A stretch of DNA of 64,000 bases from Prinia subflava (Eukaryota > Chordata > Aves > Passeriformes > Cisticolidae). The translations under genes and the position numbers were made by a program. The stretch lies in NCBI RefSeq assembly GCF_021018805.1, contig NW_026960611.1, positions 1,736,001 to 1,800,000 of the forward strand, read 5' to 3'. Numbering within the stretch: position 1 is the stretch's first letter; each line of letters begins with the position of its first letter. The notes under the pieces were generated by a model. It was given only the letters and a program-made list of their open reading frames with translations, did no database searches and was not told the DNA's origin. Positions 21,836-34,850 of this stretch are shown one piece after another.

Positions 21836-22563
21836 CTATGGGGCCCGGGACAGGGATGGCACAACCCACCCCCCCCTTCCCCGACAGGGGGTTTACCCAT
21901 CCCTGGGAAACACTGGGGTTCCAGTGCTCCCCATTTGCTCTGTTCAGAGCCCGGCCATTGTTCCCACCAGCAGTGGCTGTGCCTGTCAGGGCCGCACGGT
22001 GTGGCTGTGGCTGCCTGGCAGCTGGTGTTCTAGAGACAGAACCCCGCCACATCCCAGGGGCACAGCAGCAACAGGGGCAGCCTTTGGAGCACTCTTACCC
22101 ACTGAGAATTTTTTCATAACATCTCCTGTAGGTGGTCGCTCTGTTCTCAGTCCCTCTGGCGCTAGGAAAAGCTGCTGCACAGGGTAGGCCCCAGTGGGTC
22201 CCAGGTGCAAGCCCCCTGTGCTCCCCTGGGTCTCCAGTCCAGAGCAGGTTTGAACAGTTCCAGGAAAAGCAAAGAAAAACAGTCCAGCAAAGCTTGTCTG
22301 CCTCAGCTAGCTAAACAAACTAACAAAAAAGAAAAAAAAAAATCTCTCAGTGCCTGCCGCTGCTGTACATGTTGCAGACAACACTCCAGGCCAGAATGTG
22401 GAGGAGGGAGTACAGTCTCTGAAAACAAACTGCACGCTTCACCCCCCCCCCCCTCCCCCCCCGCTCCCAGACCCAATCTTTAAGGCACAGAATGCAATAT
22501 CCAGCACAAACCAAACAGATGATTTGGGTTACAAACATCATAACGTCACCCCAGGACACCTTG

Positions 22564-24590
22564 TTTTTCCAAAACCTCACTTTTTAAACACTTAATATTA
22601 ACCTCCTTTTGTCCTCTATTGTGCTGTCTTTTGCCAATGTCATCCAAAAATATTTTCAACACCTCCTGTTGCTTTCCTGACTGATCTACACTGTTTGCCC
22701 ACTCTAAAGGTAAATATAGATTAAAGGAACAGCTGGAAATCAATCTTTCTCTTCTTTAATATTTCAGGTAGATTCATTATCTTCCAAGCTAGTAATTTGT
22801 CACTTTAATTAGTGCCTGAAAAGTAAATTCATTTAATAGGAGCAACTTCTTCATTTATTAGCCAAGTAGCAATTGCAAGTCAGGTGGCAAAGAGATTGAT
22901 GAAGAATGAGTAATGCCTGAATGGTACAGTAAATGTTATTGAACTCCGTTCAACTTTTAGTTTGAAAATAATTAATCTGACATTATCAGTATCTGGTGAT
23001 GGACTGATCAAGCCTTGAGGTCTTTGGCCATTTCAACCTGAGGCTGCCTATATTTTGTCGATGTGGAAAGGCAATCCAAAGTTAGAATAAGAAAAGTTTC
23101 TGTGAAAATTAAAACTAATTTAGGTTATTCAATATGTTGGAAAAAAATCTGTTACCTTGTTCCTTTCTGACACTTTTCCTTTTGAAGCTAGCAAATGTAG
23201 TTCTGGTGGAAAGAAGAATCTCCCCGCATTCTCTGTTCTTTGCTTAGAAAATAGTCATAGAGAAAGCCAAAATTTGAACTGGGTTTTGTACTCGAAGAAA
23301 GCTACAAAGCTCAAATACATGCTGAATTGCTCTGTGCTTGGAGGTGGAGAAAAAGAAATTGTGCATATGCAAAACGGCTGTGAGTTCAAAAAGACCCTTG
23401 CAGGGAAATATTTTCCTGTCATCTTCCCCTCTCCTCTATTGAAGTTTTGGGCTGAGATGTCCCTTTCCTGAAGTCTTTAGTATTTGATGTCCAGAGATGG
23501 CTTTTCAGAGCTCCTCTGAAGACCCTTTCCCAGGACATGCTGGCTGCACGAACACTCCTGGCTTTGTTTGGTGCCCAAAGTATTCTCTGTTCCCACTGCT
23601 CCCATCCTACTCCCAGCTGTGTGTTTAGCCCCTGGAGCTCTCCTCCTCACAAACATGGATCAAAACTCAAGGCTTCATAGTCCGGGGGAACCTTTGACTT
23701 CCACAAAGGCCTTCTTGGTCTCTGTTTTGATGTATGTATTTCCTGTGCTTGGCAATTTTATGCCTCTGTCTGAAGTGGCAGAACACTTTGTGTCTGGAGG
23801 TAACTAACCTCTGTCTTCTTCAGCTTCCTCACCCACCAAATATGCAAGAGCAGTTAAACTTCAGCTTGACCAACATAATGACATTACTCCGCTTTCAGAC
23901 TGCAGCCTGCATACTTGTAAGACAAATACTGCAGTTGTTCAAGCACCTGAACACATTTTCTCATGCAGATTTGTGTGCGTCTGTGCACACACATATTCAC
24001 AAACACAGTGTTTCCAAGGAGAGAGTATATTAAGGTCAAGGGAGTCGAATTTTCCTTGCTCTCAAGCTTTACAGTACCAGGTATTGTCAGCTCTGTCTTT
24101 TTCAGCAGGTTGTGTTTGTTTGTTTGTTTCTACCAAGATCAGATGTTTTCATGAGAGTCTCAGGTCTGATTTAAAAAAGGGGGAAATGTATGTTGTGTTA
24201 CTTTGCAGACATATTAAAATGCTGAAATTATGTCTTAAAAAAGAGAAGCTTATCAAAAGAGCACACATTTACTTGTGTGTATTTTTTCAACTTGCTTGTT
24301 TTGAAATTTGCCACAAGACTTGCATTTGCAGTATGTTATGTTTGGGAAAACAAAGATAAGCAATGCACAATGATATCTCTCTAGCCTGTCTTGTCATGCT
24401 AACATTTGTACAAAAAACGTCCTACAGAACCCACTCAGTGTAGGACAAGACAGGGTACCTAACTGCAAGAAATAATTGTGGAAATAAATTTTTTAAAATA
24501 ACTTTTTAGCCAAGAAACACAAAAGCCTCCCTGTGGATATAAGTGGATCTTCAAGTAGCCCTCTCCTATACAAGAAAAGGCTCTCTCTTG
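22564..24590. other. Unique sequence, no gene recognised
   Basis: AT-rich, with short open frames only (the longest about 128 codons at 23973-24359 plus, rich in K and C, no domain). No transposon match seen. Confidence 0.45.
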
Positions 24591-26001
24591 CCGTGTGTCC
24601 TGGTTTGAGGGGAAGTGAGTTTTTTCAAGAGGCTGTGGTCAAACCAATCAGTGGTCAGGTTTGAATGTTGGCACTTTTAGTGGCCACTGAGGGGTTGGAC
24701 ATGCCTCCAAGGACACAAGGAGTTAAAAGCAAGGCCTCCCAGAGGGACTTCCTCTTTTCTGGCTCCTCTTTAAGGAGAGGAGCACCTTTTCCCTCCTCCC
24801 CTACCCAGGCTGGGTGGGGGAGGGGGGCCACGTGGCCAGGCTGAGGTAGGCCCAGGGCCCCAGGGGTGGAAAAGAGAGCAAACGGGACTGGAGCTGGGCC
24901 AGCCCCATCCAGGATGGAGGGGTGGAGAACTTTGGAGGTGCCTTCCATCCCCCCCCAAGGAGAGAGACTGCTGCTTCAGAGTTTCCAACATTGGCAGCAG
25001 GCAGCAGCGAGGAAAGAGCGGGGGGAGGGGAGAGGAGAAGTTCCCGGCTGTGTAAAGAGGTGCCGAGTCCGGGACCCTGCCGGGAGCCAGGAACTGTTAA
25101 CCCTTTCTTGGCAGAAGGAAACTTTTTCCCAGGCATTGCTTCTCATGGCTAGTGGTTTCAGAAGAGAAAGAGAAACAGCCTGGGACCGAGATGATAAAGT
25201 ACGATTGAAAAGAACCCTATATGGGCAGAGATTGAAGAGGAGTGGCTTCTGAGCTGGACTTTTCTTGCATAATGTTAGCCATAGACTGAACTTGAGTCTC
25301 CTTTGAACATAAACTGCATTTGGGTGGGTGCAGCTGCCTCTGCTTTTGCTACAGTGACTGGCACTTTAAGAGTGGAGTGAACAGAGAAGAGAGGGGGAGG
25401 GTGTGGTGGCGCCCTCTGCCCTCAGGGGAGACCTGCTCTTGGAACCCTCGGCCCCAGGGGAAAAAGGGGGAGAGCCCGGCATGCAAGCATCCTTAAAAGA
25501 GCCCTATATGCAGCTTTGGCCCATGGACAGTGGTGAGAGCACTGGACATGGAAAAGAGAGTGTCACCACGGCAGACTTCTCCGGGCGGTGCCACAGGTGA
25601 CATGGAAACCCATAAGGGGTGGACCTGTGTTTTCTGAGGAGCAGTCTGTGGTGCGAGAGAGACTCCTCTCTCCCTTGCTGAATTGAAGATTAGGTTTTTT
25701 GAGTGGTGATGGTTTGATTTAAAACCCAAGGTTTTGGTCTATGGAGGGTAATGTGTAGGGGGTGGAAATTGGGGGAGGAGAAGAAAATGTTCTGGGAAGT
25801 TTTCATTTCTGTTTTGTGTGTGTGTTTAGAGTTTTCCTTTCTATTTCTATTCTTATGTAATGTAATAAAGTTTTGTTCTCTGTTTTCAAGTTTTGGGCCT
25901 GCTCTGCTCTGTTCTTGACCACATCTCACAGTAGCTCATTAGGAAAAACATACACTCATGGGTGCATTGACATCTGGCCAGTACTAACCCGTGACACCAT
26001 G
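24591..26001 (+). mobile_element. Long solo LTR, about 1.4 kb, 5-bp TSD with one mismatch
   Basis: Begins TGTCCTGGTTTGAGG (24596) and ends CCCGTGACA (25996). The flanks CCGTG (24591-24595) and CCATG (25997-26001) fit a 5-bp TSD changed by one CpG-type transition. A poly(A) signal (aataaa, 25864-25869) about 130 bases before the end fixes the plus orientation. Its terminal motif TGTCCTGG also opens the outer LTR at 9984. The G-rich central part yields antisense frames that I discount. Confidence 0.65.
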
Positions 26002-28258
26002 CCACGAAGAGGAGACACAGTTGCTTTCAGGCCACTAAGAAAACGATCTTGCCCACACACTTTCATCAGAAGCCTCATCGAGGACAAACCTGGAGCTCTC
26101 CAGATGTTTTTGAAGTTGTCATCAAATTCAGGGAGAAATCACAAAAGTAGTAACTTTGGGGAACTGCTTTCAGACTAAAAGAGAAAGGAAATTATTAATA
26201 GTTAGCTCGTTAAGCAGAGGGATATGAAGGAGTTAAAATGGGGTCTTTCAGCTTTCTAACACATCCCATAACAAAATTTCCCAAAAATTAAATAGAAAAG
26301 AAACAAAACATATCTGGAAATGGGAACTGATGTTTAATCCATTGTCATCAAATCATCTTTGAAAACAAAATAAAATTTCTTTCCTAGTGGAAATAGTCCA
26401 AAAAGAGAAAGGACAGAAAGTACATTATCAGCCATTCTGTCCCTGATCACTAGCTATAATTACAGGCAAAGGAGAGAGATATACTTGTAATGAATTACTT
26501 TGTGGTAAGTAGAGTTTTAATAATTACTTCCTTAAATCTAGTTTTTATAATTGATTTCTACTATAAGATCAGATATTGTAAGATCTTTAAAACTGCCAGA
26601 TTTTAAACAATGTCTATTACATTTTTTACTGAGAAAAGGCTGATGTGTGGAAAATTAACTTGTTTTCTCCTCCAGAGCCCTTGGCTTTCTCTTTTTTTGT
26701 GTATTAATGCCTTGGACAGTTAGATCCAATTGTGTTATATTCTGAAAGAACATTTCTGCATAGACCTATCAAATGGACAGCAACAATAATTCATTCCCAA
26801 AGGTTATAGGTTTAACAGATTATTCTTCTTGTCTGGAAAGGGAAATGTAAGAAAAAGTTCCCTAATCCTTGGCCCTGGATTTTAGGATCAGATGCCTGTT
26901 TTATTTGCCTTATCTGTAGAAAGAGAAAATGACATTGAAGACAGCTCTGTTTTTCAGATTTTTAGTTGTCTCTACCTGAAACTATAGGCTTTCTGCTGTC
27001 CTCAAGAGTCTTTTTATCCATGCAAGAGGATATACGCTTTTGGTAAATTGCTGACTTTCTGCTTGGGGCTCTTGTTAAATTAATGCTTCCATTCAAGAAA
27101 TAGCAACAAGAGTGTCAACCCACAAGCACTTATAGTTATTTGGTTTATATTTGTATTTCTTGCTTCAGATGTGTCATAGGGTGAGCTGGTGGGACCTGTT
27201 ATGTGTGTAGACCTTGCTCACGTGTGCTGGGGTATTCTAGGTTTTCTGTTGTGCTAACAAGTGTCCAAGAAGGAGCACAGAATATTTGATCTGTCTGCAT
27301 TTAGAGTAGAAAACACCTTGTTTCCTTTGTCAGAGGTAGATTCTTGCAGAAACGCCCTTGTCTATGTGCATTAGTTTAGCTTATTAACATAAATAGACAA
27401 AATGTAATCAGATCTCCCTAAAAATAGGAACTGTGACACATCGTCCTCAGTGTTGAAACCCCATACAGCTTTTGCTGGGGTCCTCTTTGCTCCATTGATC
27501 AGGAGTCTCCTGGAGCTGTTTGGCCATTCCTTCCTACAGACCCCTCTGCATGCAGTAGTAACTTCAAAGCAATAAAAAAGCTCTTTGTATTAATGGCCTG
27601 ATATGGGAAAAGATGTGGAAGTGATTTGCTTCTCACTGCTGACTGTGACTTCAGCTCTTTCCTCCCAGAGTGCAAGCATCTGGCAGTTAACCTGTCACAG
27701 TATCCCTCAAAAGAAATGAAGGAGTTTTGAATTTACAAACTTGAGGCAGGCCATTGCTTCATGCTGTCTAGGGCCTGAACTCATCTGAGCTTTTCTGTTC
27801 TCTCTGAAGAGGGATGGATTTAATCAGCAGACAGTGATTGTAGTGTGAAATCAATCCTTCTGGACTAAGCAGTGAGATTTTGAGAGTGGCATTTGTCACA
27901 GACATGGTGGAGAAAAAAATATTTCTGTAATACAAAAGTGAATACTGAAATGCCCAGCCAAAACACTAGACTTTCCTAAGCCCTCCTCAGACCCAATGAA
28001 AGGCAGAGTTTAACCAAGTGCCATGGGGCACCCATGTAGATAACAGAAAATATCCTTGTATTGCATTATAAAATGGGCCCCCCAGGTCTAAGCTGTTATT
28101 CATGGTTTGCCAGTGGTAAGAAAGTGAAAGACAGTAGTGTTGGACAGGAGGAGACTGGGCTGAACACACAATCAAAGAGGAGTTCCCTGCAACCCTTCAA
28201 GTGTGTATTTTGATATATTTTGCCTGCTGGCTATGCCATCACAGTTGGTCCCTTGTAC
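26002..28258. other. Unique sequence, no gene recognised
   Basis: AT-rich, very few open frames. Nothing that looks like an exon, RNA gene or repeat family present elsewhere in the window. Confidence 0.45.
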
Positions 28259-29008
28259 CTCTTTCTCTTGGTTTGAAAGACAGATATCTGCTAGGAATGG
28301 GGCAGGACCTCCTTAGAGACGGAGAATTCAAATCCCCTCCCTCTAAATTATTCTAATTTAAAAAATTAAAGGAGCTTTCAGACAGAGGTATGGGGATAGG
28401 AATAACAGTTCTTTACTAGTATATATGACAAAACAACAAACAAACAACAACTACAGCATTAATAATAAACAGAACCAGGAACCTTGAGGGCTTTCTTTTA
28501 CAAAAACGCCCGGGGCAGTTTGATCTCGGTGCCCCTGCAGGACTCCGAGAGGCTGAGCTGGAAGGGAGGAAAGTCCCGGGCTGGTGGATGAGATGAGGAG
28601 CTCTGCGCTGGTAGCTGAAACGGCTGGGGTGTCCTGGCAGGGCTTGGCAGTGCAGGGCTACAGAGCAGCAGGGGAACCTCAAAGCTCCGAAGAAGCAGCG
28701 GCGGTGGGGGGAGGCTGGAGAAAGCGAGCTCAGGATTCCTGGGTACATGAGCAGATGACTGTAGATTTCCCAGGACGAGACAGAGGCAGAGTGATGGCTG
28801 CAAACTCTTCCTGCAACGGGGGGCAGCTTGACTGTCCTCCTCGAGGCTGCGAGAAAGCAAGAGTGAGTTCCCCTCCCCCAGCTCTGTCTTCTTGCCTTTC
28901 CCAAAGCTCGTCATCTCTCCCCTCTGAGGGACACTCCCCGGGACTCAAAAACAATAGGTGTAGCCTTGTGCTGCCATGTCCCTCAAGTACTTCCTTTTGT
29001 TCTAAGTT

Positions 29009-30340
29009 GTCACAGAGTCACAGAATCACAGAATAATGAGGTTGGAAGAGACCTCTAAGATCATCAAGTCCAACCTATGCCTTAACACCTCAACTGGACT
29101 ATAGCACTAAGTGCCATGTCCAGTCTTTTTTTAAACACATCCAGAGATGGTGACTCCACCACCTCCCTGGGAAGACAATTCCAGTTCTTTATTACTCTTT
29201 CAGTGAAAAATTTTTTCCTAATATCTAACCTGTACCTTCCCTGACGTAGCTTGAGACTGTGTCCCCTTGTTCTGTCAGTTGCTGCCCGGTGGAAGAGACC
29301 AACCCCCACCTGTCTACAATCTCCCTTCAGGAAGTTGTAGAGAGCAATAAGGTCACCTCTAAGCCTCCTCCAGGCTAAACAACTCCAGCTCCTTGAAACA
29401 TTCCTCATAGGGCTTGTGTTCCAAGCCCCTCACCAGCCTTGTTGCCCTCCTCTGGACACGCTCAAGCATCTCAATATCCTTCCTAAACTGAGGGGCCCAG
29501 AACTGGACACAGTACTCAAGACGTGGTCTCACCAGTGCCGAGTACAGGGGAAGAATGACCTCCCTGGTCCTGCTGGTCACACAATTCCTAATGCAGGCCA
29601 GGATGCCATTGGCCTTCTTGGCCACCAAGGCACATTGCTGGCTCATATCCAACCGGCTGTCGACCAGCACCCCCAGGTCCCTTTCCGCCTGAACACTGTC
29701 CAGCCACACTGTCCCCAGCCTGTAATGCTGTAGGGGATTTTTGTGGCCTAAATGTAGAACTCGACACTTAGACTTATTAAACTTCATGCTGTTGGACTCT
29801 GCCCAACCATCCAACTGATCTAAGTCTCTCTGCAGAGCCCTCCTCCCTTCCAATAGATCAACACAAGCTCCCAGCTTAGTGTCGTCTGCAAATTTACTAA
29901 TGAAGGACTCAATGCCCTCATCCATGTCATCTATAAAAATATTAAATAGAACTGGTCCCAGTACAGACCCCTGAGGGACACCACTGGTCACTGGTCGCCA
30001 GCTGGATGCTGCACCATTCACCATCACTCTCTGGGCCCGGCCATGCAGCCAGTTCCTAACCCAGCGAAGAGTGCTCCTGTCCAAGCCGTGGGCTGCCAGC
30101 TTATCTAGGAGTATGCTATGGGAGACAGTATCAAAGGCCTTGCTGAAGTCTAAATAGACAACATCCACAGCCTTTCCTGCATCTACCAGACGAGTTACCT
30201 GGTCATAGAAGGAGACCAGGTTGGTCAGACATGACCTACCCTTTGTAAACCCATGTTGACTGGGTCTGATACCCTGGCCATCTTGTAAGTGCTGTGCGAT
30301 ACCACTCAGTATGAACTGCTCCATTATCTTAGTCATCAAG
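29009..30340 (-). mobile_element. CR1 LINE, 5'-truncated, 1.3 kb
   Basis: Minus-strand CR1 ending in the repeat (ATTCTGTG)n at 29010-29034. It holds the C-terminal half of the reverse-transcriptase ORF and lies within the LTR 28264-30412. It is the best-preserved CR1 here and serves as the unedited comparison for 12316-13915. Confidence 0.95.
29082..30339 (-). pseudogene. CR1 ORF2 reverse transcriptase, C-terminal part, frameshifted
   Basis: CR1 ORF2 encodes the endonuclease-reverse transcriptase that copies the LINE RNA at a nicked target. The first frame (30339 to 29359) covers fingers-palm: [50 protein letters not shown], the catalytic FADD in [10 protein letters not shown], then the thumb ([28 protein letters not shown]). 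A frame change near 29359-29408 leads to the last segment ([15 protein letters not shown] to KRLDMALS) ending at 29082. Endonuclease and N-terminus are missing through 5' truncation. It is inactive. Confidence 0.93.
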
Positions 30341-30417
30341 ACCTCTTGGAAACTTACGGGAAAAAATCTGTAAGTGAAAAAAAAACCAAAAAAACAAATC
30401 TAACCCCCAACACTCTT

Positions 30418-31270
30418 GAAATTACATTCTTCACATCCACAGCAGTACCTCTGGATATAACTGTAATAGCCCCACCTTGCTCTGTGCATGTGCTACTGGA
30501 AAAAGAGCTGCAAAATAAGGTTTCTGCTGTTTTCCATGTGAAGGACCTTTCAGTACATTAAGTACATTTAATACTATCAAAATTTCTTAATGCTAACAAG
30601 CTTTTGATCTAGAAAAATTAATGCTAACAAGCTCTCCAAGGTGAAATGTGTCATATATCTTCATCTTAAGAGAATTCCTAAATTTCCTCACACTGCTAGA
30701 GACCTTTAATTCCCTATTGATTTCACCTTTAATTCTGCAAGGCAGTGCTCAAAGCTGGATAGTTTATTTTACTAAATTTTTCTGAGCACTGAAATAAATT
30801 CATAGCAGTTTTCACATATTTGTAGAAATTAGGGATGGAAAAGTTTGAAAGATATAATCCAGATAGCCTGAAATCAGCATTCATAACAAGTGTTTGAAAA
30901 ACAGGGATGTTGCCTTTTCATCTTCTGAGTTTCCATTGTCAGACAAAGTTTCCACTTTCAAACCAGGACATTTTTTCAACAAATCTGAAAAATGAAAGAT
31001 AAAGATCTAACCTGGTCTGTAAAATGTTCTTTGCATTTATTCCAAGAGAAATGAAGCCCAAAAATCTCTTGAGCAACTTCAGAAGCTAAATTTTCCATCC
31101 ATTCTTCGGCAAGGACCAAATTTCTGAAGAGGCCTTTTCTGTGGGAAAGTTTTCATATAGCTCAAGCCTAAAGCCACAGAGTATTTAATTGCTGTCCTGT
31201 GACTGGATTGTTATTTAATGAATGGATCTGATGCTTAACTCCACTACTACAAGCTGAAAGTTTGCTTTGT
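30418..31270. other. Unique sequence, no gene recognised
   Basis: AT-rich, no open frame above 90 codons, no repeat recognised. Confidence 0.45.
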
Positions 31271-31274
31271 TCTC

Positions 31275-31572
31275 TGTCATGATTTAAGCCCAGCCAGCAA
31301 CTGAGGACCACACAGCTGTTTGCTCTTTCCTCCTCCCCCTTCACTGGGATAGGGGAGAAAATTCGAAAAGTAAAAGTGAGAAAACTTTTCTATTGAGATA
31401 AAGACAGTTTAATGGGTACAGCAAAAGCCATGCACACAAGCAAAGCAAGACAAGGAATTCATTTACTTCTTTCTATGGACAGGGAAGCCACGTTTCCAGC
31501 ACAATTCAACATATAGACCCACTCTAGCTACTATGAGGAATACTAATGCTATCCCAGCCAAAACTATCACCC
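31275..31572 (-). mobile_element. Fragment of an avian LTR, internally deleted
   Basis: The start ('taagcccagccagcaactgagg', read in parts), 'gagataaagacagtttaatggg' and the end 'agctactatgaggaata' match a common bird LTR family as I remember it. The middle portion is missing here; a fragment with that middle part lies at 46716-46965. No TSD resolved. Confidence 0.6.
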
Positions 31573-32465
31573 CCTTACAGATTCTTTCCTGAATAAAGTT
31601 CAAGTTACCTTGTCTTCCAGTGCCTCCTAGACCCCATGAGCCAAGGGAAACACTTGAGGCCTGACTCTGGTACAGTTTACTTGATTTTTACACTGAAATA
31701 AATTCCTAGTTTTCAATAAGCTACATGACAGCTGGAACCAAACTTTGATTCTGCATCTTTCCCCAGGGAAGATGAAGTTTCTCTGGAAGAGTCCCAAAAA
31801 TAAAGATGTCAAGTTTACCAGAGATGCCATGAAAGCTGAGGGCATGCTTCAAATAATGTCAGACACATTATTTGATTTATACAATTTAGGTGTTCTCTTA
31901 GCAAAGATCAACACATTCTCAAACCTTGAGGCACATACCAAGGTGGGAAAGTGAGAATGAAAATCAAAGTCACTTTGACAATAATTTGCTTACTAAGTAT
32001 CAAGGAACATTTTCTAGGACTGTGTCATCAAGCACCTATTTGTAGATGTATATATGGGAGCATTTACTTAGGTAGTTTCCATCCTGTTTTACATTTATGG
32101 CTTGTTCATGCAAGAAAAATTATTACAAAAATATGGCCATTTTCCTGATAAAATTAAAATGTATTCATTTTTAACTAACAAGTCTATTGAGGCACTTATA
32201 TACCTGAGCAGGAGCTTTGTGTGATCTATTTTGATTCCTAGATTGTGTTATTAATAATGCATAATGATTCCAAGTGTCAGTGGTGTTTATACCAAGATAA
32301 GATTTGGAACAAAATTTTAGAAAAAAAAGGAAGTAGAATTTACTGTGCTTGCAAATCTGCTGAGTTTGGGAAAGTTCTTTGGATGAGGTTTTAGAGTGAC
32401 AGAGTGATCATATGCTCGATTTCCACTGAAAATGCAATGTGTATTCCTGCTCTTTGAGGAATAAT
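31573..32465. other. Unique sequence, no gene recognised
   Basis: AT-rich; nothing identifiable on either strand. Confidence 0.4.
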
Positions 32466-33063
32466 CAGACATGTTGGGAATGATGAAGTAGAAAGGCCTT
32501 GTAAATATGATGGTTTAGATTCTGGGAGTATGAGTTCAACGAGCGAGATAGAAATGAAAGCAAGCTTTGAGATTTAGGGTGTGAGGTACAGGGTCATCAG
32601 CTAGTGAATAATGATGTGCCAAGCTGAGGGCCAGCTCCCTTGATTAAACAATACCCTTCTGCTTGCCTTAGGTAATGGGACATTTCTATTGGCTGTATGT
32701 AAATGTTGTTATCTTGTATTAGATTGGTTGATCCAACTCATACTATTCAACTTGGAAAGACATTTATTGTACAGTATTCAGAACCTCCTTCTCTTATCCC
32801 GTCCTCTCTTTTGCCTTCCTACCTTATCCCCTCTTCCCTTTTCCCTGCTCTTATCCCCTCTTCTCTTTTGCCCTTCTCTCTTTTTCTCCTCTTCTCCTTT
32901 CCCTCTCTTTCCCCCTCTGTTCCTGCTCTCCTGGCCTGCTTTAGTTGTGCCTAGCAGCTACAAGCAAGGCCCTCACAATAAACCACGTGCTACCCCTGCT
33001 ACTTTGCTTATAGAGATACTTTGTCGCTGACTCTACCGTCACGGAGTAACTCCTTCACAGACA
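32466..33063 (+). mobile_element. Solo LTR, 586 bp, 6-bp TSD
   Basis: From TGTTGGGAATG (32472) to ACTCCTTCA (33057), flanked by CAGACA at 32466-32471 and 33058-33063. Poly(A) signal at 32977-32982. A CT-rich tract (32790-32940) lies upstream of it. A shorter relative with its own TSD is at 48554-49018; most of the length difference is in the CT tract. Confidence 0.85.
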
Positions 33064-34850
33064 TCTTAATAGACATCTTAACACTTCATCAACTTTTGCC
33101 TCTTCATTTCACTCTTTACCAGAACTCTCTGGTTAGTTGAAGACGTATTCCATGGTATGGTGAGCCCAGCAATCATTTCATCTTGTATAACATTGTGCAG
33201 CATATCTCAAGACAGGTAGTTCTATAAATGAATGTATACTATAAAAAATAACAAGTTTACAGAAAAATCTGGTATAGTTTGAACATTCTGCATATTTTTC
33301 TGCAGAGATATATCTTCAGTATCATACAGACAATACACAGTTAAAGTTATATGCACTTTGTCCCCTTTTTTCCCTCAGGAAAAAAAACCCCTTCATCTGC
33401 AAAGTCCTGTAATCCATAAGAGTCTGTAATCCATAAAATATGTTCATTTTCTACAGGCAGAATTCATGTATAATTTCCATGCTACCTTTGTGCATCAGCA
33501 GAGGGCCTTTAGTGTCACTGATTTTGGTAGTGGATAACAATGCCTGCTTTTGATTTAGGGGCACTCTTAAACCCCCTCCCTGCTGCATCCTGCTTGTTAT
33601 TTTTCTGCAATTATAAACATAGATTATAAGGAGTAGCTGGTCTTCAGCACACCCTTAAGAAAATCCTACTTTCGATGATGTTGAGTGGGTTGAAATTTTC
33701 ACTGGAATTCGTGAGCATCACAATGAATTTCTTCTTTAAACCTCAGCCTCAGAGGCTGGGCCAGTCATAGAGGGATGGAATTCAGGTTGTGTTTGTACCT
33801 TTTCTTGGAGGAGCTGTACCATCTGTGTGCTTTCAAGTAGGTGCCTGTAATTAGGCAGGAGCAGAGGGAAAGGCTGTGAAGGATAAAGCACCCCTTTCCC
33901 CACCAGACTGGAAATATATCTGGATTATCCATTTCTTATTTAGAAATGAGAATGTTCTTCCATTCCATAGAAACCTACTGGGTGTTAAACCTGCTGTGTC
34001 ATCCAGCCTATTGTGCTGCAATGCACCTGTGCCCCGCATGCACACATCTTTTTTAACAAAAACTTTCTTCATCTTGGAGCCCAGAATTCATAATCAGTTA
34101 TCTTATTTCCAAGACATGTGAGCACATGGCAGCTGCTCTTTTGCTTCTGATGGAAGTACCATACCATCTTCCTTATTTTTTCCTCGGTATTCAAACTTCG
34201 TACTTCCTACCTTCACTGAATTTGTGTTTTGCCTACCTTTAGCAAACCTCATCCCCTTGTTCTTCCTGTCTGGTGGCCTAGAGGCAACACTCACTATAAA
34301 GTCACATTTACACATCTTGTATTGAATCCCATCCCATAAGTTCTCTGTTGGCTCCTCATCCATCCCCAGGCAGAACTCCACATTCTCCAGCTGATTCCTT
34401 ACCTCACCCACCGAACTCACGACACATCTGGCATCTCACACCTCATCTCACATACCACAACTCACACCCAGCTCTTCTTTCACTCTCCATGTCCCCTGTC
34501 AAGCTCCCACCCTGTGGGACAGTGGGTGGCCAGGTTCTTCCATAGGACAACACAGTCACCAGTATATCCACGGTGCTGAGCAGCTTGAGGCATGTGATGT
34601 CATGGCCCCACTCACAATCAGGATAAATTTAACATTGCCTAAGCAGGATTATTTCATGTGACCTAAGCTTGGGGCAACTTCAGATTATGTCATCAAGAAT
34701 GTCATCTTTCAGGTCAATTTTAAAAAATAACTGTAAGCAGAAGCAGTCAGATATTGTTCATGCTGAGCACTTTGTAAAAACACACTACAAATCTGTTCAT
34801 TACTGCAACATCGTTGCCTGGAAAGGGACACAGAGGCCCTCCCTGAGAAG
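33064..34850. other. Unique sequence, no gene recognised
   Basis: No domain-bearing frame. The 105-codon minus frame at 34103-34420 has no recognisable motif. No repeat found. Confidence 0.4.

Larger units (their letters stand above)
11150..21839 (-). mobile_element. Class I (gamma-like) provirus, edited and carrying a CR1
   Basis: Minus-strand provirus with LTRs 11154-11909 and 21081-21835 and a 4-bp TSD CTAT (11150-11153 and 21836-21839). Its primer-binding site matches tRNA-Pro at 16 of 18 bases. Sense order: LTR, a long repeat-rich leader, gag remnants, a short piece of pol, a CR1, the integrase C-terminus, polypurine tract, LTR. There is no env. The LTRs differ at only about four positions in 755, yet gag and pol are full of stops, and CC is strongly depleted on the plus strand from 12316 to about 19990 (leaving out the later insertion). 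A 4.5-kb element (14403-18877) later landed in its capsid region. Confidence 0.85.
10196..22126 (-). mobile_element. Second-level solo LTR, split by a provirus
   Basis: Pieces 10201-11153 and 21840-22121 belong to one LTR. On the minus strand it starts TGTTATGAAAAAATTC (22121) and ends GTTCATTTCA (10201). The TSD TCTCC stands at 10196-10200 and 22122-22126. The same family occurs as a complete solo LTR on the plus strand at 36589-37473, and the provirus that split it has related LTR ends. It has a run of about 28 T at 10877-10904 and is longer than its relative, so it has gained sequence. Confidence 0.8.
9979..22563 (-). mobile_element. Outermost solo LTR of a five-insertion nest
   Basis: The two outer pieces, 9984-10200 and 22127-22558, form one LTR of about 650 bp. 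It starts TGTCCTGC at 9984 and ends CCAGGACA at 22558 and is flanked by the 5-bp TSD CCTTG (9979-9983 and 22559-22563). A poly(A)-type signal (tttatt on plus near 10126) suggests the minus orientation. Everything between 10201 and 22121 is younger insertion. A polypyrimidine tract rich in C lies at 22441-22463. Confidence 0.75.
28259..30417 (-). mobile_element. Solo LTR (5-bp TSD) split by a CR1
   Basis: LTR pieces 28264-29008 and 30341-30412 are on the minus strand and match the plus-strand copy at 37802-41442 from TGTTGGGGGTTAG to the CAAACCAAGA end. The TSD CTCTT stands at 28259-28263 and 30413-30417. The outermost bases of the left end have mutated (TCTC for TGTC). Its central GC-rich part gives antisense frames up to 162 codons; these are shadows. 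Confidence 0.82.

Noticed and set aside
28416..29036. 150- to 162-codon frames at 28400-29000
   Set aside because: They lie inside an LTR identified by TSD and by its inverted counterpart. They are not conserved as proteins between the two copies.
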